DNA of 64,000 bases from Flavobacterium sp. CBA20B-1 (GCF_028473145.1 NZ_CP092370.1:2232001-2296000); one strand, 5' to 3'. Counted from the stretch's first letter, positions 26,139-35,400 are shown. Made by a program: numbers and translations. The notes: a model not told the origin generated them from the letters alone.

Positions 26139-27145
26139 ATGAGTAAATTAAGTAAAATTTTGTGGGGGGGGTAATAGGTCTAACCCTTACAGCATGTACC
26201 AACGACAGTGTTTTTGAAGATGAAATGAATCAAGAAACAGTTACAAATTCAAACAATGGATCACAATACCAGACCAATACCTATACGGGTTCTGGTAAAT
26301 ATATTTCCCCTTGGAATTTTAACAAAAGAGTGCCTGTAGGATATTTTTTTGAAAGCAATTTAGAATACAATAGAGGTATTTATGTCCGAATAACCCCTTA
26401 TATTGGATTAGCATATTTTGATGGAGCCGATGATGGAACATATAACACCCCAACCGGATCGTTTAATTTATCTACTGCTTTATATCCAAATATATACAAC
26501 GGTGTAAGCGAATATGGTAATTACGTACAAGCAAACCCCATTGTATTGGCAAACCATTCGGGCGATACTCCACCTTGGTACACCCACGAATTAATGGTTT
26601 TTTCAGATGAAGAACATTGCCCTTTACGCAATGTAAATATTGGGTATAATTTTAACTTGCAAACAGTTAAACTTGATATTATAAATAACGATTTGGTGCA
26701 GCCGGTAACAACTTTGGGCTATCCTGTTACACCAACGCCACCAGCAGGTACTAATTCCGAAGAACAGTTATTATCGCAGTACGGTAAAGTGTTTTATTAT
26801 AAAATAGAGTTTGGTAACAGCCCAACCAGTTTTAACAGTGATGTGTATTATGCCCTGGCTTTAGAAGCAGATCCTGATCAAGACCCAACAGAATGGACTA
26901 ACCTATTTTTAACAGATAGTTTTAACGGCAATTTATATTACCACAGCGGTGGCACTGCAATTACTAATGAAATTGTAGTTGATGCTTCACAAGTAATAGG
27001 TGGTTATCCAGGAATGCAAGCTTCAGGCGTAAGTTTTCCTACATCAGTTGGTATGCGCTATTTCGAAACTTCTTCGTTTCATGTGTGGGGCCTGCCAATT
27101 GGGTCAATAGTTCCTTACGATAACATACACATAGTTTTTGAATAA
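26139..27145 (+). CDS. Cassette lipoprotein 3, phase-off at a poly-G tract
   Basis: The ATG at 26139 gives MSKLSKILWGG and then TAA TAG, because the tract at 26164-26171 is 8 G. One more G would give MSKLSKILWGGVIGLTLTAC, a lipoprotein signal peptide, and an open frame of about 336 residues to 27145. No other lesion is seen, so the coding potential is preserved. A GTG at 26162 could start the long frame but would yield a signal peptide without its lysines. The mature protein shares the family blocks RITPYIGLAYFDGADDG, EYGNYVQANPIVL, HELMVFSDEEHCPL and YGKVFYYKIEFG. Function unknown, surface location inferred. Confidence 0.75.
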
Positions 27146-27154
27146 AAAAAGTTT

Positions 27155-28228
27155 ATGAAAAAGTATTTAATAGTTTTATTAATAGCCTTAGGTTGTAATA
27201 TGGCAAACAGCCAAATATTATACACCGAAGATTTTAACGTCTATACCACAGGTAATGTAGGTACAGATATTACTGGAACCATACCCGGTAAAGGCGGTTG
27301 GTACACCAAAAGTGTAATAGGTGGTTTTAGCCCTAACCCTGCAGCAGGTACAAATACCGATTATCAAATAATAGCCGAACCCAATAAAGGAAATGCAGTA
27401 GAAATTCCACCAATGAATTTGGTGGGAGATTTTAACCGTTTTTTGTATAGAACCGATTTAAAAACCTATTGGCAGCAGCGTACCCCCGGTAACAATGTTT
27501 TTAAGCTGGCGTTTGATGTTTTTTGCACAAGTTTTGATGATGAAACTCGCACCACTATACATTTTTTTAGTGATGAAGGCAGGTTGGTATCCGTTGGATT
27601 GCATGATGAGCTAGGTTACATTTGTCGTGATATAGGTAACAGAAATCATACTAGTTCATTTCCTTTGGGATTACCTTTTATGTTAAACAAAACGCCTATT
27701 CAATTACCTGTTAACACCTGGACTACATTAGAAGTTTATATAGATTATAACAACAATAAAATATATTTTAGCATACCTTCTATAAACTATACGGTTGTAG
27801 AAAACGCCGGTTATAATTTTGATTTAAGCGGTATAGAACACGATGACAGTCCCGTGCAATTAATGTTTTTTACTGCTAAAAATGCAGATGTTGTGCCAGT
27901 AAATGCTACAACCACAAGGTTTGATAATATAAATATATCGGCACAAAATACCGTGCCTGTTGTAACAGTTGGTATAACCGAGCAGTTGGTAGAAAAATTT
28001 AATATATACCCCAACCCGGCAACAAATGTGGTTAATATAAGCAACAGCGATAACATGCCTGTACAACAAATAACAGTTTACGATGTAAATGGCAGGCAAC
28101 TAAGTAGCCAAACCTTTCAAAACGAAACCGAAATACAGCTAAATGTTACCAACTTAGCAAGCGGCACGTATATGCTGCATTTACAAACCAAGCAAGGCAC
28201 AGCGGTTAAAAAACTGGTGAAAAAGTAG
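27155..28228 (+). CDS. T9SS-secreted ConA-like surface protein, cassette 3
   Basis: The protein has 357 residues with a signal peptide (MKKYLIVLLIALGCNMANSQ). A ConA-like domain follows, with ILYTEDFNVYTTGN, GTIPGKGGWYTK, YWQQRTPGNNVFK and TLEVYIDYNNNKIYFSIP. The C-terminal type A T9SS domain begins FNIYPNPATNVVNISN. The sorting domain has drifted from those of units 1 and 2, so this copy is older or escaped recent conversion. The gene starts 10 nt after the lipoprotein frame and should still be transcribed when the lipoprotein is phase-off, though polarity is possible. Confidence 0.85.
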   Translation: MKKYLIVLLIALGCNMANSQILYTEDFNVYTTGNVGTDITGTIPGKGGWYTKSVIGGFSPNPAAGTNTDYQIIAEPNKGNAVEIPPMNLVGDFNRFLYRTDLKTYWQQRTPGNNVFKLAFDVFCTSFDDETRTTIHFFSDEGRLVSVGLHDELGYICRDIGNRNHTSSFPLGLPFMLNKTPIQLPVNTWTTLEVYIDYNNNKIYFSIPSINYTVVENAGYNFDLSGIEHDDSPVQLMFFTAKNADVVPVNATTTRFDNINISAQNTVPVVTVGITEQLVEKFNIYPNPATNVVNISNSDNMPVQQITVYDVNGRQLSSQTFQNETEIQLNVTNLASGTYMLHLQTKQGTAVKKLVKK

Positions 28229-28378
28229 TTTTTTTTCTGTATAATGTATTTTGTATTGTTGTAAAATGTAAAATAAATTTGTGTGAACCACAGCAGTTTC
28301 TGCTAATCAGCTGCTGTGAAGCAGTTAAAAGGTAGAGTTTTAATAAAAACTTTGGCAAAGTTTAAATATCGAGACATT

Positions 28379-29377
28379 TTATAATTGTTCCACTATGTAA
28401 TCTTTATAAAAATCTTCAATTTCGTCGAAAATTTTAAGTAATTGGCTCGGATCATCTTCAGTAACCAATCGTTGACGATGTGCTTTAAATCCGTGAATTC
28501 CTTTGAAATAATTGGTATAATGGCGGCGCATTTCTACAATCCCTAAGCGTTCACCTTTCCATTCCATCGACCAAATCAAGTGGTTTTTTGCAGCTTCCAA
28601 GCGATCCTTCATTGTTGGCGGAGCCAAAATTTTACCCGTGTTTAAGTAATGTTTTATTTCATTAAAAATCCAAGGATAGCCGATTGCCGCGCGTCCAATC
28701 ATCATTCCGTCTAGTCCAAAACGCTCTTTGTATTCTTTTGCTTTTTGGGGCGAATCGATATCTCCATTACCAAAAATCGGAATTTTAATACGTGGGTTGT
28801 TCTTAATTCGTTCAATATGCGTCCAATCGCTGTGTCCTTTATACATTTGTGCACGAGTTCGGGCGTGAATGGTTAAAGCCTGCACACCCACATCTTGCAA
28901 ACGTTCGGCCACTTCATCAATATTTATCGATGTTTCATCCCAGCCTAATCGTGTTTTAACTGTAACAGGCAAATTGGTGCCGCTGATAACCGCTTTGGTC
29001 AACCGAATCATTAAATCAACATCTTTCAAAACACCGGCACCTGCACCTTTGCAAACTACTTTTTTTACCGGGCATCCAAAATTAATATCTACCAAATCGG
29101 GCTGTACGGTTTCTACAATCTTGGCTGAAAGTTGCATGGCTTCTTCATCACCACCAAAAATTTGAATACCAACTGGGCGTTCGTAATCAAAAATATCTAA
29201 TTTCATTTTACTTTTCATGGCATCACGAATCAACCCTTCTGAAGAAATAAATTCTGAATACATCATGTCAGCACCGTGCATTTTGCATAAACGGCGAAAA
29301 GGCGGATCGCTCACATCTTCCATAGGCGCTAATAAAAGCGGATGTTCGGGCAATTCTATTTTTCCAATTTTAATCAT
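28379..29377 (-). CDS. dusB: tRNA-dihydrouridine synthase
   Basis: The protein has 332 residues and reduces specific uridines in tRNA to dihydrouridine using FMN and NADPH. The TIM-barrel opens with PLLLAPMEDVSDPPFRRLC. INFGCPVKKVVCKGAGAGVL contains the catalytic cysteine of the GCP motif (residue 102). TVKTRLGWDE, TIHARTRAQMYKGHSDW and GNGDIDSP are FMN/tRNA-contact signatures. This arrangement and length fit the DusB group. The gene runs towards cassette 3. Confidence 0.93.
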   Translation of the reverse strand: MIKIGKIELPEHPLLLAPMEDVSDPPFRRLCKMHGADMMYSEFISSEGLIRDAMKSKMKLDIFDYERPVGIQIFGGDEEAMQLSAKIVETVQPDLVDINFGCPVKKVVCKGAGAGVLKDVDLMIRLTKAVISGTNLPVTVKTRLGWDETSINIDEVAERLQDVGVQALTIHARTRAQMYKGHSDWTHIERIKNNPRIKIPIFGNGDIDSPQKAKEYKERFGLDGMMIGRAAIGYPWIFNEIKHYLNTGKILAPPTMKDRLEAAKNHLIWSMEWKGERLGIVEMRRHYTNYFKGIHGFKAHRQRLVTEDDPSQLLKIFDEIEDFYKDYIVEQL

Positions 29378-29504
29378 TCCATGAAATTTTATGCAAAATT
29401 AATGCTTTTTGTAGATTTATTAAAACCTTGTACCGAATCTTAATACAGATTAACAAATGATACCGCTGAATTTTGATATCTTTATGAAAAGAATTTTAAA
29501 CGAC

Positions 29505-30392
29505 ATGTCGAACATAGATTTTATTTTTGAAGAAAAAGCTGCCGATATCGGTAATTTTTTGGTAGGCAGGTTGTTGCCTTTTAGACAGAAACGCAATATT
29601 GGTCCATTTGTATTTATCGATCACATGGGACCTGCCCAAATGAAAGCCGATGAAAATTTAGATGTGGGACCTCATCCGCACATAGGCTTGTCCACGTTGA
29701 CTTTTTTATTTGAAGGTGCTGTGAAGCATAAAGACAGTTTGGGTAACGATATTGTGATTGAACCTGGTGCTGTGAATTGGATGACTGCCGGTAGAGGTGT
29801 GGTTCATTCCGAAAGAACACCCGATTTTATGAGAACTATTGATAAAACAATGCACGGTTTGCAGATTTGGATTGCCCTACCAAAGCATTTAGAAGACATG
29901 GAACCCAACTTTGTGCATATTGCAGCTAAGGATTTACCCGTTTGGCAAGAAAATGATTTAGATTTTAAGTTGATAGCAGGTGAGTTTGAAGACAAAAAGT
30001 CGGGGGTTCCGGTGTATAGTAAACTGTATATGATAGAGATTAAAGCCAACAAGAACCAAACAGTTCATTTAAAAGACCGATTGTACGGGGAAAGTGGCTT
30101 GTATATTTTAGAAGGAAACATAAACCATCAGGATACCAATTTTGGTTCTAAACAAATACTTATTACGAAAGATGCCCATTTATGTGAATTTGAAATTACA
30201 GCCGGTTCAACAGTTTATTTGTTTGGTGGGGAACCTTTTCCGGAAGAACGATTTATTTATTGGAATTTTGTTTCTTCTTCTCGAGAAAAAATAGAAAAAG
30301 CTAAAGAAATGTGGCAAAAGCAGGAATTTCCTAAAATACCCGGCGAAACCGACTTTGTTCCTTTGCCTGTTGATTCCTTTAAGAAGGGTTAA
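29505..30392 (+). CDS. Pirin family protein
   Basis: The protein has 295 residues with the bicupin pirin fold. The N-terminal cupin has the metal-binding HPHIGLSTLTFLFEG and HSERTPDF segments; the second cupin (from about residue 175) is less conserved. Pirins bind Fe(II) and have been linked to quercetin dioxygenase activity and to redox-sensitive interactions; the in vivo role here is unknown. The start at 29505 (MSNIDFIFEE) is preferred because the upstream in-frame ATGs at 29457 and 29484 surround a TATCTTTA promoter-like box. Confidence 0.85.
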   Translation: MSNIDFIFEEKAADIGNFLVGRLLPFRQKRNIGPFVFIDHMGPAQMKADENLDVGPHPHIGLSTLTFLFEGAVKHKDSLGNDIVIEPGAVNWMTAGRGVVHSERTPDFMRTIDKTMHGLQIWIALPKHLEDMEPNFVHIAAKDLPVWQENDLDFKLIAGEFEDKKSGVPVYSKLYMIEIKANKNQTVHLKDRLYGESGLYILEGNINHQDTNFGSKQILITKDAHLCEFEITAGSTVYLFGGEPFPEERFIYWNFVSSSREKIEKAKEMWQKQEFPKIPGETDFVPLPVDSFKKG

Positions 30393-30485
30393 CGAGGTGG
30401 GGGTTAGAATAAATCAACAGCTTTTATTTGATAGATTTTTTTCCTACATTTCACCATTGAATAATTTTTTTGAAAAATAAGAATA

Positions 30486-31418
30486 ATGAAAATAGGAAAG
30501 AAACTAAGATGGGGTGCTATTATTGTTTTTGTCGTGATGAACTTAATAGCAATTGTTCATTCTTATAAATTTACGCACTTTTCACATGCCCACTCCGCAA
30601 AAACGCAAAGGCCAGATCAACTTAGTTTCAATCAAAAATTACAAACACTATTTTTTGGTGTAAATAATCCAAGACCAACAAACGATATAAAACCTCTAAA
30701 ATTTGAAACCGTTCAATTACAAAGTAATAAAAAAGTGGAAGGTTGGTACTGCCCCGCAGAGGCTGCACGAGGAACGGTAATTCTATTTCATGGATACGGC
30801 GGTGAAAAGTCATCGATGCTTGATAAAGCTGCAATTTTTGATAGTTTAGGTTACAATACATTTCTTATTGATTTTATGGGAAGTGGTGGTTCAGAGGGAA
30901 ACACAACAACAATTGGTTTTAAAGAAGCCGAACAAGTTAAAACCGCATACAATTATCTTCTATCAAAAGGGGAAAAGGAAATTTATCTTTTTGGCACTTC
31001 AATGGGGGCAGTAGCTATTATGAAAGCCATTAAAGATTATGATATGCAACCAAGAGCAATAATCCTTGAATGTCCTTTTGGAACAATGTATGATACTGTG
31101 GCTGCACGTTTTTCTAATATGAATGTTCCAACATTTCCAATGGCTGGGCTATTAGTTTTTTGGGGTGGCGTACAAAATAATTTTTGGGCTTTTAGCCACA
31201 ACCCAACTACATATGCGAAACATATTAGCTGTCCAACATTGCTTTTGTTTGGTGAAAAGGATAAAAATGTCAGTAGAAAAGAAATCGATGAAATATATAA
31301 TAATTTAGCAGGGTCTAAAAAATTAAAGACCTACTCATCTGCTGGTCACGAAAACTATTTGAACAAATATCGAAACCTGTGGACAGAAGATGTAGCGAAT
31401 TTTTTAAAGAGCAACTAA
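30486..31418 (+). CDS. Alpha/beta hydrolase, membrane-anchored
   Basis: The protein has 310 residues. A hydrophobic N-terminal helix (residues 8-26) is probably a signal anchor. The hydrolase core has the oxyanion region LFHGYGGEKSSM, the nucleophile elbow FGTSMGAVA, the acid in LFGEKDKNVS and the histidine in SAGHENYL. This resembles the BAAT/Abhydrolase_2-like 'alpha/beta hydrolase' proteins with acylated-peptide or ester substrates, but the substrate cannot be deduced. It ends near the terminator at 31499. Confidence 0.85.
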   Translation: MKIGKKLRWGAIIVFVVMNLIAIVHSYKFTHFSHAHSAKTQRPDQLSFNQKLQTLFFGVNNPRPTNDIKPLKFETVQLQSNKKVEGWYCPAEAARGTVILFHGYGGEKSSMLDKAAIFDSLGYNTFLIDFMGSGGSEGNTTTIGFKEAEQVKTAYNYLLSKGEKEIYLFGTSMGAVAIMKAIKDYDMQPRAIILECPFGTMYDTVAARFSNMNVPTFPMAGLLVFWGGVQNNFWAFSHNPTTYAKHISCPTLLLFGEKDKNVSRKEIDEIYNNLAGSKKLKTYSSAGHENYLNKYRNLWTEDVANFLKSN

Positions 31419-31498
31419 AAAAATTTGAAGTGACAAACGTATTTCATTAATCCTAAAAAATATAGTTAATTCTATAAAATGTTTAGGTTTTTATAAAA

Positions 31499-31527
31499 AA
31501 AAACTCTTGACGAATCAAGAGTTTTCT
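31499..31527. terminator. Terminator between the hydrolase gene and asd
   Basis: AAAACTCTTG and CAAGAGTTTT form a 10-bp stem around ACGAAT; flanking A and T runs let it serve both strands. Confidence 0.8.
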
Positions 31528-31547
31528 ATAACTTATATTAACATATT

Positions 31548-32540
31548 TTAACCTATTAATTTGTTTTCTAACAAATATTCAGCAATTTGTATGGTATTGG
31601 TTGCTGCACCTTTTCGTAAATTATCCGCAACAATCCACATATTTAAAGTGTTTGCTTGGCTTTCATCTCGTCGGATTCTTCCTACAAAAACCTCGTTTTT
31701 ATTTTGCGCGTACAAAGGCATTGGATAAGTAAAGGTGTCTAGATTATCTTGTACCATAAGTCCCGGGGTGTTTTGCAGTAAAGCACGAACTTTATTTACA
31801 TCAAAATCGTTTTCAAACTCAATATTCACTGCTTCACTGTGCCCGCCAACAACCGGAATACGAACTGCCGTAGCCGTAACCTTAATACTGTCGTCGCCCA
31901 TGATTTTTTTGGTTTCGTTGGTCAGCTTCATTTCTTCTTTGGTGTAACCGTTATCCAAGAAACTATCGCAATGAGGAATCGCATTTCGATGAATTTGGTA
32001 TTTATAAGCCATTTCGCCTTTTTCACCTTTGTATTCATTCTCTAGCTGCTGAACCGCCTTTACGCCCGTTCCGGTAATCGACTGATAGGTTGATACAACC
32101 ACACGCTTAATTTTGTATTCTTTATGCAACGGAGCCAATGCCATTACCAATTGAATGGTTGAACAGTTTGGGTTGGCAATGATTTTATCGGTTTTTGTCA
32201 ACACATCTGCATTGATTTCTGGAACAACCAGTTTTTTGGTAGGATCCATTCTCCAAGCCGATGAATTATCAACAACAGTTGTGCCCGCTTCGGCAAACTT
32301 TGGTGCCCATTCCAACGATGTTTCTCCACCTGCCGAAAACAACGCCACATCGGGTTTCATTTCAACGGCTGTTTGCAAATTCACCACCTTATATTTCTTA
32401 TCTTTAAAAGCTATTTCCTTGCCAACCGATTTTTCTGATGCTACCGGAATTAATTCAGTTACAGGAAAATTACGTTCTGCCAACACATTCAGCATTACCT
32501 CGCCAACCATACCGGTTGCGCCAACTACAGCTACTCTCAT
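31548..32540 (-). CDS. asd: Aspartate-semialdehyde dehydrogenase
   Basis: The protein has 330 residues and makes aspartate semialdehyde, the branch point to lysine, meso-diaminopimelate, threonine and methionine. It has the N-terminal NADP motif GATGMVGEVML, the active-site cysteine at residue 126 in NPNCSTIQL and the ending segment VGRIRRDES. The length is typical. The upstream minus-strand sequence has TATTTTTG (32578-32585), an exact -7 match, 38 nt before the start. Confidence 0.97.
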   Translation of the reverse strand: MRVAVVGATGMVGEVMLNVLAERNFPVTELIPVASEKSVGKEIAFKDKKYKVVNLQTAVEMKPDVALFSAGGETSLEWAPKFAEAGTTVVDNSSAWRMDPTKKLVVPEINADVLTKTDKIIANPNCSTIQLVMALAPLHKEYKIKRVVVSTYQSITGTGVKAVQQLENEYKGEKGEMAYKYQIHRNAIPHCDSFLDNGYTKEEMKLTNETKKIMGDDSIKVTATAVRIPVVGGHSEAVNIEFENDFDVNKVRALLQNTPGLMVQDNLDTFTYPMPLYAQNKNEVFVGRIRRDESQANTLNMWIVADNLRKGAATNTIQIAEYLLENKLIG

Positions 32541-32577
32541 AGATAAAATTTGTTTTAAGATTAAAAATTTGCAGTTG

Positions 32578-32585
32578 CAAAAATA
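32578..32585 (-). promoter_or_regulatory. -7 promoter element of asd
   Basis: It reads TATTTTTG on the minus strand and fits TAnnTTTG. It is 37 nt from the asd ATG. Confidence 0.5.
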
Positions 32586-32614
32586 GGTAATAATTTGAAT
32601 AGTTTTCTAGCGAT

Positions 32615-34309
32615 TTATTGGGTTTTAATATCTTTTAGTTGCAATTGAACAAAAATTTTATCTTTCCAATGGTTTTCCGATAAAGAATACACCATATTCA
32701 TCAATTTTAAATTGCGAATGGCATCAATCATATCTCCTTTTTTAAAGGCAATTGCAGGAAAAGCTTGGGTGTGATTTTGCTTTACAAACATTCGTAAATG
32801 CTCGTTATTTTTACCGATACATTGCGCATTTCCTGTATCAAAAACATTCGATGTAAAAAAGACAGGCGTCATGTTTCCTGGACCATGCGGCTCAAACTGT
32901 TTCAAAATACGGAGCGTTTTTTCGTCAAATTCGTTAAAATCAACTATGGCATCAATCTCAATTTCTTCTGATTTTTGTTCGATTGTGATACTTGATTTCA
33001 CAACTTCTTCAAACTTCGCCTTGAAATTTTCGTATTCAGAAACTTTAATCGTTAAACCCGCTGCATACATGTGCCCACCAAATTGAACAATATGTTCCGA
33101 ACATTTTTCTAATGCTTCATACACATCAAAACCCTTAACAGATCGAGCCGAAGCCGCCAGATAATCGCCACTTTTTGTAAAAACCAACGTAGGACGATAA
33201 TAGGTTTCAATCAAACGGGAAGCCACAATACCAATCACACCTTTGTGCCAACTTTCATGATACACAACCGATGACGAAGCCTGTTCTTCGTTGTTTTCAG
33301 TAATCTGTTGCAAGGCATCTTCTGTGATTTGTTGGTCTAAAACCCTTCTACTTTGATTAAACTCGTCTATTTCTTTAGCACATTCAATAGCTTCATCCAA
33401 ATTAAATTCGGTCAGTAATCGAACCGCATATTTCCCATGATTGATGCGTCCGGCAGCATTAATTCTCGGAGCAATTTTAAAAACCACATCGGTTATGGTG
33501 AATTCCTTAATGGCAAATTGTTTTTTCATTGCCAAAATTCCCGGTCGAGGATTGCTGTTGATCACCTGCAAACCAAAATAAGCCAAAATTCGGTTTTCAT
33601 CTACAATAGGCACAATATCGGCTGCAATGGCTGTTGCCACCAAATCTAGATACGGAATTAAATCTTCGATGGTTTCGCCTCGGTTTGCCGCCAAAGCCTG
33701 TATCAATTTAAAACCCACACCACAACCGCACAATTCCTTAAACGGATAATTGCAATTTTTTTGTTTGGGATCTAAAACAGCAACCGCATTTGGAACATCA
33801 TCGCCGGGCAAATGGTGGTCACAGATTACAAAATCAATCCCTTTTTGGGTGGCATATTCTATCTTATCGATTGATTTTATACCACAATCCAAAGCAATAA
33901 TCAGTGTAATTCCATTGTCTTCGGCATAATCGATTCCTTGGTTTGATATTCCGTAACCTTCGGCATAACGGTCGGGAATGTAGGTGTCCACATCGGGATA
34001 AAAACTTTTCAGATATGAAGACATCAATGCAACCGCCGTAGTTCCATCCACATCATAATCACCAAAAACCAAAATACGTTCGTTGGTTGCAATGGCTTTT
34101 TCAATTCGCTCCACGGCTTTATCCATATCTTTCATTAAATACGGATTGTACAAATCTGCCAAGTTTGGTCGGAAAAATTTTTTGGCCTTTTCAAAAGAGT
34201 CCACACCTCGCTGCGTCAACAAAGTAGCAATAAGCGCACTTACATTTAATGTGGATTTTAAATGCTGAATTATTTGAGAATCGGGATTTTGCTTTAACGA
34301 CCAACGCAT
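32615..34309 (-). CDS. recJ: Single-stranded-DNA-specific exonuclease RecJ
   Basis: The protein has 564 residues and is a 5'-3' single-strand exonuclease for recombination and mismatch repair. The DHH phosphoesterase core has FGDYDVDGTTAVALM (aspartates 84, 86, 88) and ICDHHLPGDDVP (DHH at 164-166). The DHHA1 part is marked by GGHMYAAGL. A C-terminal OB-like domain follows, with FEPHGPGNMTPVF. The length matches bacterial RecJ. The gene is followed downstream by asd in the same orientation with a 75-nt gap. Confidence 0.95.
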   Translation of the reverse strand: MRWSLKQNPDSQIIQHLKSTLNVSALIATLLTQRGVDSFEKAKKFFRPNLADLYNPYLMKDMDKAVERIEKAIATNERILVFGDYDVDGTTAVALMSSYLKSFYPDVDTYIPDRYAEGYGISNQGIDYAEDNGITLIIALDCGIKSIDKIEYATQKGIDFVICDHHLPGDDVPNAVAVLDPKQKNCNYPFKELCGCGVGFKLIQALAANRGETIEDLIPYLDLVATAIAADIVPIVDENRILAYFGLQVINSNPRPGILAMKKQFAIKEFTITDVVFKIAPRINAAGRINHGKYAVRLLTEFNLDEAIECAKEIDEFNQSRRVLDQQITEDALQQITENNEEQASSSVVYHESWHKGVIGIVASRLIETYYRPTLVFTKSGDYLAASARSVKGFDVYEALEKCSEHIVQFGGHMYAAGLTIKVSEYENFKAKFEEVVKSSITIEQKSEEIEIDAIVDFNEFDEKTLRILKQFEPHGPGNMTPVFFTSNVFDTGNAQCIGKNNEHLRMFVKQNHTQAFPAIAFKKGDMIDAIRNLKLMNMVYSLSENHWKDKIFVQLQLKDIKTQ

Positions 34310-34364
34310 CGCTTGTATAATTAAAATGTTATCAGAATTATATGAATATGGTTTATAAAGATAG

Positions 34365-34380
34365 TGTTTTGTACAAAACA
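34365..34380. promoter_or_regulatory. Perfect 16-bp palindrome, candidate operator
   Basis: TGTTTTGTACAAAACA is a perfect inverted repeat in the divergent recJ / DUF3050 gap, 56 nt upstream of the recJ start. It is unlike the known TAnnTTTG promoter elements. Confidence 0.4.
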
Positions 34381-34532
34381 GTTTAATTAATACACTAAAA
34401 TAAACAGCTAAAATACTTTTAATAAGTAAGTATCGAAAATTTATTTCCCAAAACTTTTTCCAGCAATTATAATTTCGTATTGCTAAAGATGTTAAAATAA
34501 AAAGAACTGCTATTTTATAACTTTTTGCAACG

Positions 34533-34540
34533 TATTTTTG
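34533..34540 (+). promoter_or_regulatory. -7 promoter element of the DUF3050 gene
   Basis: TATTTTTG is an exact TAnnTTTG match, 17 nt before the ATG at 34557. Confidence 0.5.
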
Positions 34541-34556
34541 GATAAATTATCCCAAT

Positions 34557-35330
34557 ATGAACGCAATTGCATCAGTAAATAAAGCTATTGAGCCTTTAAA
34601 GAAGGAGTTAATTCATCATTCGTTATACAAAAAAATCACAACCATTCCGCATTTGCAACTTTTTATGCAAACACATGTGTATGCTGTGTGGGATTTTATG
34701 TCGCTTTTAAAAGCACTGCAATCGCAGCTCACCTGCACGTCCAGTCCTTGGTTTGCATCGTCTAATCCGCAAGCCCGCTACTTAATCAATGAGATTGTAT
34801 TGGCCGAAGAATCGGATCTTTCATTAGACGGAAAACGATTAAGTCATTTTGAAATGTATGTGCAAGCAATGAAGAAAAGCGGTACAGATACAGAAAGTTT
34901 GGATTTGTTTTTAAATAACGTGCAATCAACCGATGTGTTTTCTGCTATTAAAAAAAGTAATTTGCACGATCATGTTAAAGCTTTTTTAGAGTTTACCTTT
35001 CAGGTGATAGAAAATGGTAAATCACACGAAATTGCAGCTGCTTTCACCTTTGGCAGAGAAGATTTAATTCCTACTATGTTTCATCATTTATTAAAAGAAT
35101 TAAAAGAACAATTTCCGGAGGTGGATTTATCAGAATTGATTTATTATTTTGAAAGACATATAGAGCTCGATGCTGATGAACACGGACCAATGGCTTTTGA
35201 AATGATTGATTTTTTGTGTGGAACCAACGAAAAAAAATGGCAAGAAGTAGAGCAGATTGCCAAAATTGCATTGCAGAAACGAATATTATTATGGAATGCA
35301 ATCGAAGAAATGATAGAAAAATCGTCTTAG
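34557..35330 (+). CDS. DUF3050 family protein, haem-oxygenase-like fold
   Basis: The protein has 257 residues and is all-helical. Around HVYAVWDFMSLLKALQ (residues 40-55) and NEIVLAEESDLSLDG it shows the pattern of DUF3050, a family placed in the haem-oxygenase-like clan. A near-C-terminal HIELDADEH (His201, Asp205, His209) matches the H-x3-D-x3-H of the haem-oxygenase-like diiron oxidases, with Glu84/85 and His97 as further possible ligands. This suggests, but does not prove, an iron-dependent oxygenase. It lies directly upstream of the carotenoid operon but has its own promoter and terminator. Confidence 0.8.
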   Translation: MNAIASVNKAIEPLKKELIHHSLYKKITTIPHLQLFMQTHVYAVWDFMSLLKALQSQLTCTSSPWFASSNPQARYLINEIVLAEESDLSLDGKRLSHFEMYVQAMKKSGTDTESLDLFLNNVQSTDVFSAIKKSNLHDHVKAFLEFTFQVIENGKSHEIAAAFTFGREDLIPTMFHHLLKELKEQFPEVDLSELIYYFERHIELDADEHGPMAFEMIDFLCGTNEKKWQEVEQIAKIALQKRILLWNAIEEMIEKSS

Positions 35331-35368
35331 AACAATACCTTGCGTAATGTTAAAAAGCAATAAAAAGA

Positions 35369-35398
35369 AAAGGCATAAGTAATCTTATGTCTTTTTTT
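35369..35398 (+). terminator. Terminator of the DUF3050 gene
   Basis: AAAGGCATAAG and CTTATGTCTTT pair with one G-U pair around TAAT and are followed by T residues. Confidence 0.75.
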
Positions 35399-35400
35399 AG

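Larger units (their letters stand above)
26040..28372. repeat. Cassette unit 3 (lipoprotein + T9SS cargo)
   Basis: Third copy, about 6.5 kb after unit 2. Similarity begins at the AAAAAGCTAAAAAG hairpin arm, without the glyS scar. It runs through leader, lipoprotein and T9SS gene and ends in the conserved tail to the ACTTTGGCAAAG palindrome arm near 28348-28359. Confidence 0.8.

Noticed and set aside
26162..27145. GTG at 26162 as the true start of lipoprotein 3
   Set aside because: It would give a signal peptide lacking the basic N-terminal residues, while the conserved ATG at 26139 is off by one base in the G tract, as in unit 1.
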